Both the position numbers and the translations under genes were made by a program. A stretch of DNA of 64,000 nucleotides from Ancrocorticia populi (GTDB taxonomy: Bacteria > Actinomycetota > Actinomycetes > Actinomycetales > Actinomycetaceae): positions 434,001-498,000 of the forward strand of contig NZ_QETB01000001.1 in assembly GCF_003123745.1 (NCBI RefSeq). Direction: 5' to 3'. The notes below the pieces were generated by a model. The model was not told the DNA's origin. It did no database searches and saw only the letters and a program-made list of their open reading frames with translations. Of the stretch, positions 7,337 through 16,065 are shown in pieces; position 1 is the first letter of the stretch; each line of letters begins with the position of its first letter.

Positions 7337-7726
7337 ATGGTGTTAGGCATTACTGCTCACTACACTGAGTGCATGCCTTTCCCGAAGCGCCAGGACCCGG
7401 ATGATCTCTTTGGACATCTCAACGCTGTCCAGCGCCCGCACCTCGAAGAGTTGCGGCGTATCAGCCTGTCATATGTTCCGCAGGTCCACGAGGAGCTGAA
7501 GTGGAACCTGCCGGCATACACGCGAGACGGCCAGATGATGTGGATGCTTCAGCCGTTCACGAACCACTGCTCCCTACGCTTCACGCCTGAGTTTTTCATT
7601 CCATTTCAGGACGAGGTGGCCGCCGCGGGCTACGAGTACGGCGCGGGATTCCTCAAGATCCACTACATTCAGGCACTGCCCGAAGAGTTATGCAAACGCC
7701 TCATTGAGGCACGGCTTGCGGAGTAA
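7337..7726 (+). CDS. DUF1801 (YdhG-like) protein
   Basis: The 129-residue protein matches the DUF1801/YdhG fold: an N-terminal helix region (DLFGHLNAVQRPHLEELRRI), the central W-N-x-P segment (LKWNLPAY) and a C-terminal F-x-K-I-H-Y strand. The biochemical function of this family is not known. The ATG at 7337 is preceded by GGGAG at a good distance, whereas an alternative ATG at 7373 (MPFPKRQ) gives a more family-like N-terminus but lacks a ribosome binding site. The stop is immediately followed by the start of the methyltransferase gene, indicating an operon. Confidence 0.75.
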   Translation: MVLGITAHYTECMPFPKRQDPDDLFGHLNAVQRPHLEELRRISLSYVPQVHEELKWNLPAYTRDGQMMWMLQPFTNHCSLRFTPEFFIPFQDEVAAAGYEYGAGFLKIHYIQALPEELCKRLIEARLAE

Positions 7727-8482
7727 ATGAGCATGCCCATGGATCAATCCGCGATTCGCGCTCTTTCGTTTGGTGCTCAGGCAGCTAAGTACGAAGCCGC
7801 CCGGCCCACCTACCCACGCCCGGCGATCGATTGGGCGCTGGAACCGGTGCGGGATCGCCGCGAGCTCCGGATCGCCGATGTTGGCGCCGGAACGGGAAAG
7901 CTGACACGTTTGCTGTGCGAGGTAACCGCCGGCGTCGTAGCCGTGGAGCCGGACCCCGGCATGCTTGCCCACCTGCGAACCGTCATCTCAGACATCGCGG
8001 CTCACGAGGGTAGGGGAGAGTCCCTCCCATTGCCCGATCACTCCCAAGATGCCATCTTCTACGGACAGGCATGGCACTGGACTGATCAGGAGCTGGCCTC
8101 TCGTGAAGCTGCCCGGGTACTTCGTCCCGGAGGCGTACTGGGCCTGCTGTGGAACATCCGCGATACTACGGTGCCGTGGGTAGCCCGCTATATGGAGATT
8201 CAGCGCGACTCCGATGCGGAACGAGCCATCGCCAACGATGCTATCCGCATCTATCCGCCTTTCCTTACGACGGACCGCACGGAATTCAGGTGGGCCGCGC
8301 CAACAACCTGTGCCGGATTGCTCGCTCTAGCCCAATCCCGGAGCCATTTCCTCACTGCCCCACGACCGGAGAAGGATCGCATCCTTCGCGAAACCGAGGA
8401 GCTTTTCGGCCAGATGGGATGGGATACAGAGACCGTGATCGATCTCCCGCACACAACCCACTGCTTCCGCGCGGTCCTCTAG
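7727..8482 (+). CDS. Class I SAM-dependent methyltransferase
   Basis: The 251-residue protein has the Rossmann-type SAM site: motif I DVGAGTGKLT (51-60), the acidic end of strand 2 VAVEPDPGML, and the post-motif AIFYGQAWHW region, then ARVLRPGGVLGLLW. It belongs to the Methyltransf_11 group that includes many small-molecule and tRNA-like methyltransferases; the substrate cannot be predicted. The ATG follows directly on the TAA of the DUF1801 gene (no gap), so translation is probably coupled. Its 3' end overlaps the convergent HAD gene by 4 bp. Confidence 0.85.
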   Translation: MSMPMDQSAIRALSFGAQAAKYEAARPTYPRPAIDWALEPVRDRRELRIADVGAGTGKLTRLLCEVTAGVVAVEPDPGMLAHLRTVISDIAAHEGRGESLPLPDHSQDAIFYGQAWHWTDQELASREAARVLRPGGVLGLLWNIRDTTVPWVARYMEIQRDSDAERAIANDAIRIYPPFLTTDRTEFRWAAPTTCAGLLALAQSRSHFLTAPRPEKDRILRETEELFGQMGWDTETVIDLPHTTHCFRAVL

Positions 8483-9159
8483 TCGCCTGCGGTCCGCGCC
8501 GCGTCCGCGATATCCCGAAGGGAAAGGCCCTCCAGGGAAGGCCGCACAATCAGCCGCTCGTGTGCCTCGAACGCCGCACCGATCGAGGAAGCCCCCACCA
8601 CGAGGCAGCCTGCTGCCAGCGCCGAGAGCACGCCTGGCACGGAGTCCTCAAAGGCTACGCAGTGCCGCGGGTCCGCTCCGAGGGCCTGCGCAGCGTGCAG
8701 GTAAGGGGCAGGTTCGGGTTTGTGGGATGAGACGTCGTCGCCAGAAATAATCACATCGAAAGTCTGGCCGGGTAACTCGGCCACGATGGCTCGCGCAACT
8801 CTTCCGGGTGAGGACGTGACTAGGGCGCGCGGGATCCCGGCCGTCTCTGCCTCGTCCAGGAGCGACAGAATGCCGGGCATCCACGTGATCTCCCCGGACA
8901 TTGCTTCGAGGGCGTAATCCACGGCCAACTGCATGAGCTGTCCGATCTCGAGTGTTACTCCGTATTGGTCCCGAAGGAGCGCAGCGCTCGCTTCCATGGA
9001 AATCCCGATGCTCTGGTCCGTGGCCTCGGGGCGAAGTGTAGGGTCTCCGTATTCGGCGATGATTCGCCGTTCAGCCTGTTGCCAGAAAACCTCGGTATCG
9101 CTGAGAGTTCCGTCCATATCGCACAGGACTGCCTGAATTTGGGGACTGAAGGTGGCCAC
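8479..9159 (-). CDS. HAD-superfamily phosphatase (beta-phosphoglucomutase-like)
   Basis: The 226-residue protein has the HAD motifs: motif I DMDGTLSDTE near residue 14, motif II LVTSS near 113, motif III K (SSHKPEPAPY) and motif IV FEDSVPGV. The cap is an alpha-helical C1 cap between motifs I and II, as in phosphoglycolate phosphatase, beta-phosphoglucomutase and related sugar-phosphate phosphatases. A GTG start at 9157-9159 follows AAAGGAG. Its specific substrate is unknown. Confidence 0.85.
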   Translation of the reverse strand: MATFSPQIQAVLCDMDGTLSDTEVFWQQAERRIIAEYGDPTLRPEATDQSIGISMEASAALLRDQYGVTLEIGQLMQLAVDYALEAMSGEITWMPGILSLLDEAETAGIPRALVTSSPGRVARAIVAELPGQTFDVIISGDDVSSHKPEPAPYLHAAQALGADPRHCVAFEDSVPGVLSALAAGCLVVGASSIGAAFEAHERLIVRPSLEGLSLRDIADAARTAGD

Positions 9160-9300
9160 GAGGCTCCTTTCGGGCGGATGATCGGGTGGAGGGGAAGTAA
9201 GACGAGTAGTTGGACGGGGCCAGCAGCTTCACCCGTGCCACTCTGCTCAACCATACCCAAACCCCGGCGTGGCCGCCGCCTCTACGATCACTGACTGGCT

Positions 9301-10182
9301 CTAGCGCGCTCCCAGAAGATCCGCGGCATCGGCAAGGAAGAAACCGGGCGTTGAATCTAGCCCTTGGCCCGAACGCCAAATCAGCCCGATCTCCCGCACA
9401 ATCTCGGTCTTTAGTGGCACAAACACGGTACCGGGGAGCTGGATGTGAGGGTCATCGCTGGGCAGAACGGCGATCCCCACGCCCGCTACCACTAGCCCGG
9501 CAACGGTGGAGAGCTCGTTGGAAACGTAGGTAATGCGTGGCTCCACCCCGGCTTCCGCAGCGATGTCGTTGAGAATTGCGCGAGACCCGTAGGCGGCAGG
9601 TGTGGAGATGAAGGCCTCCTCGCCTACTTCGTCTAAAGAAACGCGCTTCCTCCCAGCGAGGCGGTGATCGGAAGGAAGGCACAGGCCGACCGGCTGGCGA
9701 TACAGCTCGCGCCACACCAATTCGGGATCTGCTGGCCGCGGAGAACTTAACGCGATGTCCGTTTCATCCGCCAGGAGCCGCTGGGTGAGTTCGGGGCCGC
9801 CGCCTTGATGCAGCTGGATTTCGGCCCGAGGATGGTTCGCAACGAAGGACCTAATGATCTGCGGTGCCATCCATGCGCCGAGCGAATGCAGGAAATCGAA
9901 CCGGACCAACCCCGTCTCCGGATCCAGCAGCTTGCTCACCTCGGCCTGTCCGAGGTCTAGTTGATTGACGGCCGCCCGGATCCGTGCTTGGAGTGCCCGG
10001 CCGCGGGAATTCAGAGCGAGAGAACGCCCACGCCGGTCAAAGAGAGTTGCGCCCACCTCCCGCTCTAGCCGTGCCAGCCGCCTCGACAGAGTGGGCTGGG
10101 GCAGCCGGAGCTCCGCCGCAGCCGCCCCCATATGCTCGGTTTCGGCCAGAACTAGATACCACGAAAGATCATCGGACAGCAC
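9301..10182 (-). CDS. LysR-family transcriptional regulator
   Basis: The 293-residue protein has the LysR N-terminal winged HTH (residues about 4-62, with AAAELRLPQPTLSRRLARLE) followed by a substrate-binding domain of periplasmic-binding-protein fold. It starts at a GTG and is divergent from an MFS transporter gene with only about 84 bp between starts, the classical LysR-target arrangement, so it probably controls that transporter and itself. Confidence 0.9.
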   Translation of the reverse strand: MLSDDLSWYLVLAETEHMGAAAAELRLPQPTLSRRLARLEREVGATLFDRRGRSLALNSRGRALQARIRAAVNQLDLGQAEVSKLLDPETGLVRFDFLHSLGAWMAPQIIRSFVANHPRAEIQLHQGGGPELTQRLLADETDIALSSPRPADPELVWRELYRQPVGLCLPSDHRLAGRKRVSLDEVGEEAFISTPAAYGSRAILNDIAAEAGVEPRITYVSNELSTVAGLVVAGVGIAVLPSDDPHIQLPGTVFVPLKTEIVREIGLIWRSGQGLDSTPGFFLADAADLLGAR

Positions 10183-10193
10183 ATCTCCACGCT

Positions 10194-10232
10194 AATGCAA
10201 ATCTAATATGAATTGCCAGCATCTCATGCATT
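10194..10232. promoter_or_regulatory. Candidate LysR operator in the divergent LysR/MFS promoter region
   Basis: The intergenic DNA is AT-rich and contains the inverted repeat AATGCA (10194-10199) / TGCATT (10227-10232) around a further AT-rich core with TAATAT. LysR proteins bind such dyads near divergent promoters. The half-sites are short, so this is tentative. Confidence 0.35.
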
Positions 10233-10266
10233 ATCCTTTTCAGCCGAAACCGAGCATGCTTGGAGT

Positions 10267-11517
10267 GTGACCGATAAACCTGAGAATCACGCCAAACACA
10301 CCGCACCACCCCCTGGGGGTACCCTTGCCGCCGAAGGCCTCAGGCAAGGCACCCGGTCATATCGCCGTGCGACGGGGGCGCTTCTCCTGGCCGCGCTCGC
10401 ATCCTTCAACGCGATGTACTGTACACAGGCCCTTATGCCCGTGCTCACGGAGGATCTGCTGGTGACGCCGGCCGATGCCGCGCTCACGGTAAGCGCAACA
10501 ACGGGCGTGATGGCCGTGGCAATCCTTCCAGTTTCGGTTCTTTCTGAACGGTTTGGGCGCGGCCGGGTGATACTCGCATCCGTACTCTCGGCCACTCTCA
10601 TCGGCCTCCTCCTTCCGTTCGCTCCGGGGCTGAGCTGGCTCATTGCTGGGCGCGCACTTCAGGGCCTTGCCATCGCGGGTGTGCCCGCAACTGGTATGGC
10701 TTGGCTGTCTCAGGAAGTTCGCTCTGATCATCTTCCGCACGCGATGGGGCTCTACGTGGCGGGCAATACGGTTGGTGGACTGCTCGGCAGGCTCATTCCT
10801 GCCGGGGTTCTGCAGTTCGCTGATTGGCGGGTGGCCCTCGGTGTCAACATGATCTTCGCTTTCGTGTGCGCTGTTGTGACGACGGTCCTTCTTCCCAAAG
10901 AACGCAACTTCCGCCCGAAAAAGCTGCGCCTTCGCAGTGAAATCACCACCATGGGCCGCCAGTGGAGGAGCCCGCGCCTAGCTGCGCTTTTCCTTGTGGC
11001 CTTCGTCTTTATGGGGGTGTTTGTTTCCCTCTACAATTTCCTCGGGTACCGCCTCACCTCCGTGTTTGGGTTACCCGATTCGGCCGTGGGCGCGATCTTC
11101 CTGCTCTATCTTTTTGGCACGCTGGCTTCGGCCCGCTCGGGTCACAAGGTCATGAAGCTTGGGCGCGGCCGGACCATGTTGCTTGGCTCCGCCCTCGCGC
11201 TCGCGGGCCTTCTCCTCGTGCTCACGAGCAATCTATGGTTGGTCCTGATCGGCGTTGGAGTCTTCACCTATGGCTTCTTCACTGTCCATTCCGTGGCCTC
11301 CGGCTGGGTGGGCGCGCTGGCGCCGGAGAGCCGTGGCGAGGCCTCCGGTATGTATCTGGCCTGCTACTACCTTGGCTCCTCCCTTGTTGGGTACGCTTCC
11401 GGGCACGTTATGCATGCCTTCAGCTGGGGCGGGCTGGTTGGGTGGTTGGCTGCCCTTCTAGTGCTTGGGGGTGGGCTCGTAGGCTACCTCCTGTATCACG
11501 AGCAGCATTCCTTTTAG
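10267..11517 (+). CDS. MFS transporter, YnfM/drug-efflux-like
   Basis: The gene encodes about 416 residues with twelve predicted membrane helices and the MFS cytoplasmic-loop motif (SERFGRGRVILAS, helices 2-3). Gly-rich segments such as GNTVGGLLGRLIPAG in helix 5 resemble the conserved antiporter motif. The best match in style is the YnfM group of inner-membrane efflux proteins. The frame is open to a TTG at 10213, but I prefer the GTG at 10267 (MTDKPENHAKH) as more plausible; the first in-frame ATG lies inside helix 1. Divergent from a LysR regulator that probably controls it. Substrate unknown. Confidence 0.82.
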   Translation: MTDKPENHAKHTAPPPGGTLAAEGLRQGTRSYRRATGALLLAALASFNAMYCTQALMPVLTEDLLVTPADAALTVSATTGVMAVAILPVSVLSERFGRGRVILASVLSATLIGLLLPFAPGLSWLIAGRALQGLAIAGVPATGMAWLSQEVRSDHLPHAMGLYVAGNTVGGLLGRLIPAGVLQFADWRVALGVNMIFAFVCAVVTTVLLPKERNFRPKKLRLRSEITTMGRQWRSPRLAALFLVAFVFMGVFVSLYNFLGYRLTSVFGLPDSAVGAIFLLYLFGTLASARSGHKVMKLGRGRTMLLGSALALAGLLLVLTSNLWLVLIGVGVFTYGFFTVHSVASGWVGALAPESRGEASGMYLACYYLGSSLVGYASGHVMHAFSWGGLVGWLAALLVLGGGLVGYLLYHEQHSF

Positions 11518-11599
11518 CCGACGACGGATTTCTTTCCCACCTTGCAACTGATGCCAGCAACTCCGTAGATTTAGGCGAGAATCTGGCAGAAGGTAGCAA

Positions 11600-13183
11600 A
11601 TGTTCGTTGGTACATGGCCGCTAGTGCGCGCCTCGTGGAAGCACAGCAGGTCAACAGTCCTTTCATGGGCTTCCGTGGTGATGCTTCTTTCGCTCCTCGG
11701 CGTTGGTTTTTATGACGTCTTGTTCCCCAATCCGTCCGATGTGGAATCGATGCAGGGGGCAGTGGACACAAATCCCGCGCTAACCCTGGTGATGGGGCCG
11801 GTGGGTGATCTCAGCTCCACCGATGGTTTGGGAGCGTGGCTCACAGTAGGGTTGGGAGCCTTCTTCGTAGGAATTGGTATGGCGCTCTTGACCGTGCGGT
11901 CCTCGCGCGGTCAAGAAGACGATGGGCAGGCCGAACTATTCGCCTCCGGCGTGATGGGGCGTGGAGCGCGGCTCACCTCCGCCATTGTTATCGGTACGGG
12001 TGGATCGCTCGCCGCCGGCCTGCTGACGGCGATCGTTGCCACCGTCAGTGGCGGCACGGTTGAGACTCAGCTTCTTGTGGGAGCCATCGTGACGGTGACG
12101 GGGTGGATTGCAACGGCCTTCGCGGCTGTGGCTGCTCAGCTCGGATCCGAGAAGCAAACGGCGAACACGCTTGCCCTCGGAGTTCTGAGTGCGCTCTATG
12201 TTCTTCGGGGATTCTGTTATTCGTTGGATCTGCCCGAATGGACCATCTGGGCCAATCCGCTCGGCTGGATGGGGCAGACAGAACCCGTGACCGACAATAT
12301 CTGGTGGCCGCTGCTGTTGGGTGTTGCATTTGCGTCGCTGCTGGTGGGGATTGCTCTCTTTTTGCAGTCGCGGAGGGACTTCGGGGCTGGTGCGCTGGCA
12401 CCAAAACCAGGCCCAAACCACGGGAAGATTCGCGGAGTGGGTGCTTTGACGTGGCGCCTGAACCGCTCCAACGTCATCACATGGATTGGCGTGTTGGTTG
12501 TTCTGGGAGTGATGTTCGGCTACTTCACCGCGGATGCCGCAGATACTCTCGGTAAAAACCCCGCAGTGCAGCAACTCCTAGCCTCGGGCACAGCCTCGCA
12601 AGACGATTTCAATACTCAGGTCCTTGTCACCGAGTTGACGATTCTTGGCGTGGTTGCGGCCATCCCGGGTGCCCAAATGCTCTTCAAGCTCCGTTTGGAG
12701 GAGACCGCCTATCGTATTGAGCCGGTGCTAGCCACCGGCCTGTCGCGGCTTCGTCTGTTCTCCTCGAGCCTGGCTCTGGCAATGTTTTCAACTGCCCTGC
12801 ATCTTGGGTTGGCGGGAGTCCTCATTTCCCTTGTGTCCCGGGCGTCCGGAACGGACATGGGGATGCGGGACGTGATCGCTCAGACCGCGGCCACGTTACC
12901 GGCCGTCTGGTTCTTTGTTGCGCTCGCGGCTTTCTTTGTGGGCGTGTGGCCGCGTGGCAGGGCGATCACGTGGGCCGCGATCATGGCGTCCTTCCTTCTG
13001 ACCGTGCTTGGCCCTATGCTCCAGCTTTCGGACTGGGTGCTTTCGTGGAGCCCATTCCACCATGTTCCGTCCGTTACGGGAGCAGATCCCACTTGGACGG
13101 GGCTCATCATTCTGAGCGCGGTGGACATTCTCCTTCTGGCGGTATCGTTCATCGGCTACCGCCGCCGGGATATCAACGCCTAG
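11600..13183 (+). CDS. ABC-2-like transporter permease ('exporter of polyketide antibiotics' type)
   Basis: This 527-residue integral membrane protein has about twelve hydrophobic helices in two repeats, each beginning with an amphipathic W-K/W-R segment (VRASWKHSRSTVLSW; GALTWRLNRSNVITWIG). The cytosolic motif VRSSRGQEDDGQAELFASGVMGR and its counterpart FKLRLEETAYRIEPVLATGLSR are typical of actinobacterial permeases annotated as exporters of polyketide antibiotics. Such permeases need an ATPase partner, normally the adjacent gene; none is adjacent here. The start ATG follows AAGG. Stop codon overlaps that of the convergent P-type ATPase within CTAG. Confidence 0.8.
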   Translation: MFVGTWPLVRASWKHSRSTVLSWASVVMLLSLLGVGFYDVLFPNPSDVESMQGAVDTNPALTLVMGPVGDLSSTDGLGAWLTVGLGAFFVGIGMALLTVRSSRGQEDDGQAELFASGVMGRGARLTSAIVIGTGGSLAAGLLTAIVATVSGGTVETQLLVGAIVTVTGWIATAFAAVAAQLGSEKQTANTLALGVLSALYVLRGFCYSLDLPEWTIWANPLGWMGQTEPVTDNIWWPLLLGVAFASLLVGIALFLQSRRDFGAGALAPKPGPNHGKIRGVGALTWRLNRSNVITWIGVLVVLGVMFGYFTADAADTLGKNPAVQQLLASGTASQDDFNTQVLVTELTILGVVAAIPGAQMLFKLRLEETAYRIEPVLATGLSRLRLFSSSLALAMFSTALHLGLAGVLISLVSRASGTDMGMRDVIAQTAATLPAVWFFVALAAFFVGVWPRGRAITWAAIMASFLLTVLGPMLQLSDWVLSWSPFHHVPSVTGADPTWTGLIILSAVDILLLAVSFIGYRRRDINA

Positions 13184-15891
13184 CGGTGCTTATTGGCATA
13201 GAACCGATTCTGGCTCGCCTTGATCACTTCCACGATGAGGAAGATGACAAGAGCAGCTCCCACAGCAATTCCCCATTCGGCGAAACCGAGGCCAGTTGAA
13301 TCGAAGAGCGTGTTCATGAACGGGGCGTATACGAACAGCAGGTGAAGTGTCAGGAGCGATCCTGAAGAAATCCACAGAACGTTGTTGCCTGTCAGGGCGT
13401 GCAAGTTCAAGCTGGAGTGATAGAGGAATCGCGAGTTGATCAACACGAACATCTGAGCAACCACCAGAACCGTGACCGCTGTGGTACGGGCGATAACCGT
13501 ATCAACTCCGGCATGGTTCAAGGCGTAGTAGGCACCCATGGTGGCCGCAGCAATGAGCACGGAGATCCACATAATTCGGATCCAAAGCCAAGGGGCGAGT
13601 AGGCGTGCCTTGCGCCCACGCGGGTTTCTATTCATGATCCCCTCTTCGGCGGGCTCGAACGCAAGCGCAACCGAAAGGGTGACGGCGGTGATGAGGTTGA
13701 CCCAGAGAATCTGTGTGGGTGCCAGAGGTGCATCCCAACCGAAGATCATTGCGAACAATACGATGAGTCCCTGTCCGATGGAGGTGGGGAGCATGAAAAC
13801 AACAGACTTAATGATGTTGTCGTAGATCCGCCTTCCCTCGGCCACAGCCTTCTCAATCGTGGCGAAATTGTCATCGGCCAGAACCATATCGGCGGCTTCC
13901 TTTGTCGCCTCAGTGCCCTTGATGCCCATGGCGATACCAACGTCTGCACGGGTGAGTGCCGGGGCATCATTCGCGCCGTCGCCCGTCATTGCCACCACTT
14001 GGTCGTGGGATTGCAAGGCATCAACGATGCGGATCTTGTGCTCGGGGCTGGTCCGCGCGAACACATCGATATCCACCACGTGCTCAGCCAGCTGAGAGCG
14101 GCTCATTTTTTCGATCTCCGCGCCAGTCACGGCCACGGGCTCGCCGTCCGGCCGCAGGTTGAGCTGGCGGCTGATGGCCTTGGCCGTCTCAACGTGATCG
14201 CCAGTAATCATCTTGACGGCAATCCCAGCCTCGTGGCAGATGGCGATAGCTTCGATAGCTTCCGCTCGGGGTGGATCAATCAAGCCGATAAGTCCAACCA
14301 GCTCAAGAGAGTTGGCTACGTCTTCGAATTCGATGTTTGTGTGGAAGCTGGAAGCTGGGCAGCGGGCCGCAGCAAGAACACGCATTCCCTGAGAAGCCAG
14401 TGAATCAACTTGGCTCTCCCAGAATGCCAGATCGAAAGATACTTTGCCTTCGCCATCTGCTGCTCGCTGGGTTGTACACCGGCTAAAGAGCACATCTGGG
14501 GCTCCCTTGAGGAGCACGTCATCGGTCCCGCCGCCAGGGTTGGCAACGCGAACCGCCATGAACTTATGAGCCGAATCGAAAGGGATAGACGCAGTACGTT
14601 CGATTCCAGAGGAATCGAATCCCTGCTTATCGGAGAAGATGGCAAGGGCTGCCTCGGTAGGTTCGCCCACCACGCTCCACATCTCCCCGTTCTCCCGGAG
14701 AACGGCATCGTTACATAGGGAGATGATGCGGGCAAGTTCGGCTACTCCCTCTGGATCGGTGGTAGGCCCCGCGGGAGTTACATCGCCCGCCCGGCCGAAT
14801 CCAGTTCCTGAGATTTCATAGCGTGCCGACGGAGTTATGGCGGCGAGCGCAGTCATCTCGTTGCGGGTGAGCGTTCCCGTCTTATCCGAGCAAATAGTGG
14901 TGACGGCGCCTAAGGTCTCTACGGCCCCCATCTTTCGGGTGATGGCATTGTGTGTGGCCATCTGTTGAACGCCGAGTGCCAATGTAATAGTCACGAGCGC
15001 GGGAAGTCCCTCAGGAACGGTTGCCACAGCGAAGCTCAGGATGTTGGAGAGCAGCGAACTCGGGGCCATGTCATGAATGACGCGTCCCAAGAAGAGGAGG
15101 ATCAAGCTGACGCCCAAGATTGCCTGAGCGAAGCGTGTACCTAGGTTATCCAGCTGGGCGGTGAGCGGGGTCTTGAGATCATCGGTGGAATCCACGAGAT
15201 CTTGAATATGTCCGATCTCTGTGTTGGCACCGGTGGCGTACACAACGCCGGTGCCGTTGCCTTGAGTGACCACGGTGCCAGAATGCGCGATGTTCGTACG
15301 GTCGCCGATACCGGCATTCGCCCCGACATTATCTGTGTTCTTCTCGGCCGGCTCCGATTCGCCAGTCAGCATTGATTCGTCGATTTTTAGCCGCTGGGCG
15401 GTCAGAATCCTGATGTCCGCGGGAATCTTGTCCCCGGGGCCGAAGCGGACAACGTCCCCGGGAACTAGGTATTCGGCGTCTATCTCCTGCCACAAGCCGT
15501 CATGAAGCACCGTGGCGTGGAGTGAGAGCATATCTCGGATACCAGAGATGGCTTTTTCCGCCTGGCCCTCCTGAATGTACCCAATTGCCGCGTTCACCAC
15601 GGCCACGGCAATGATCACCCAGAAATCGACCCAGTCCCGGTTCACGGCCTTCAGCATGCCCGCCACCAAGAGGATGTAGATCAAGACATTGTTGAAGTGG
15701 GCGAGGAAGCGAATAACCGCCGGCTTGCGCTTGGCGGCTGGAATCTTATTTGGTCCGAACCGCTCTCTCGCAGCGTTGGCTTCATGGGGTGAGAGCCCGG
15801 ATTCGCGTGAATTGAACGCGGTGAGCACCTCTGTGCCGGATAGTGCGTGGGCGGGTGTTTCGATACTTGCTTGCGTAACGTTTATGGGCAT
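13180..15891 (-). CDS. Cation-transporting P-type ATPase (PacL-like, type II)
   Basis: The 903-residue protein has all P-type ATPase landmarks: cation-transporter N domain, TGES in the actuator domain, CSDKTGTLTRNE with the phosphorylated Asp, KGAPD in the N domain, and GDGANDAPALTRADVGIAMG in the P domain. Helix 4 has PEGLPALVTITLALG as in Ca2+-ATPases. The M5/M6 ligands differ from SERCA: M6 reads LWVNLITAVTLSVAL, with Ala in place of the Asp of SERCA WVNLVTD, and M5 has Gln where SERCA has Glu. The transported ion is therefore uncertain. I chose the ATG at 15891 (MPINVTQ) with GGAG upstream instead of an upstream in-frame start. Confidence 0.92.
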   Translation of the reverse strand: MPINVTQASIETPAHALSGTEVLTAFNSRESGLSPHEANAARERFGPNKIPAAKRKPAVIRFLAHFNNVLIYILLVAGMLKAVNRDWVDFWVIIAVAVVNAAIGYIQEGQAEKAISGIRDMLSLHATVLHDGLWQEIDAEYLVPGDVVRFGPGDKIPADIRILTAQRLKIDESMLTGESEPAEKNTDNVGANAGIGDRTNIAHSGTVVTQGNGTGVVYATGANTEIGHIQDLVDSTDDLKTPLTAQLDNLGTRFAQAILGVSLILLFLGRVIHDMAPSSLLSNILSFAVATVPEGLPALVTITLALGVQQMATHNAITRKMGAVETLGAVTTICSDKTGTLTRNEMTALAAITPSARYEISGTGFGRAGDVTPAGPTTDPEGVAELARIISLCNDAVLRENGEMWSVVGEPTEAALAIFSDKQGFDSSGIERTASIPFDSAHKFMAVRVANPGGGTDDVLLKGAPDVLFSRCTTQRAADGEGKVSFDLAFWESQVDSLASQGMRVLAAARCPASSFHTNIEFEDVANSLELVGLIGLIDPPRAEAIEAIAICHEAGIAVKMITGDHVETAKAISRQLNLRPDGEPVAVTGAEIEKMSRSQLAEHVVDIDVFARTSPEHKIRIVDALQSHDQVVAMTGDGANDAPALTRADVGIAMGIKGTEATKEAADMVLADDNFATIEKAVAEGRRIYDNIIKSVVFMLPTSIGQGLIVLFAMIFGWDAPLAPTQILWVNLITAVTLSVALAFEPAEEGIMNRNPRGRKARLLAPWLWIRIMWISVLIAAATMGAYYALNHAGVDTVIARTTAVTVLVVAQMFVLINSRFLYHSSLNLHALTGNNVLWISSGSLLTLHLLFVYAPFMNTLFDSTGLGFAEWGIAVGAALVIFLIVEVIKASQNRFYANKHR

Positions 15892-16065
15892 CCCCAAACT
15901 CCGGATTCGTGTGGGATAAGGCGAACTAGTCCAAAGTATACGGGGCATATGACCATTCTTGGCCCGGCAGCGTCTTTGGGCGACGGTGGCGAACGCAATA
16001 TAACGAAATGATTACAATTGCTGATAGACTCCAAGTGGATTCTGTCCATCAATCTGGAATCATCT

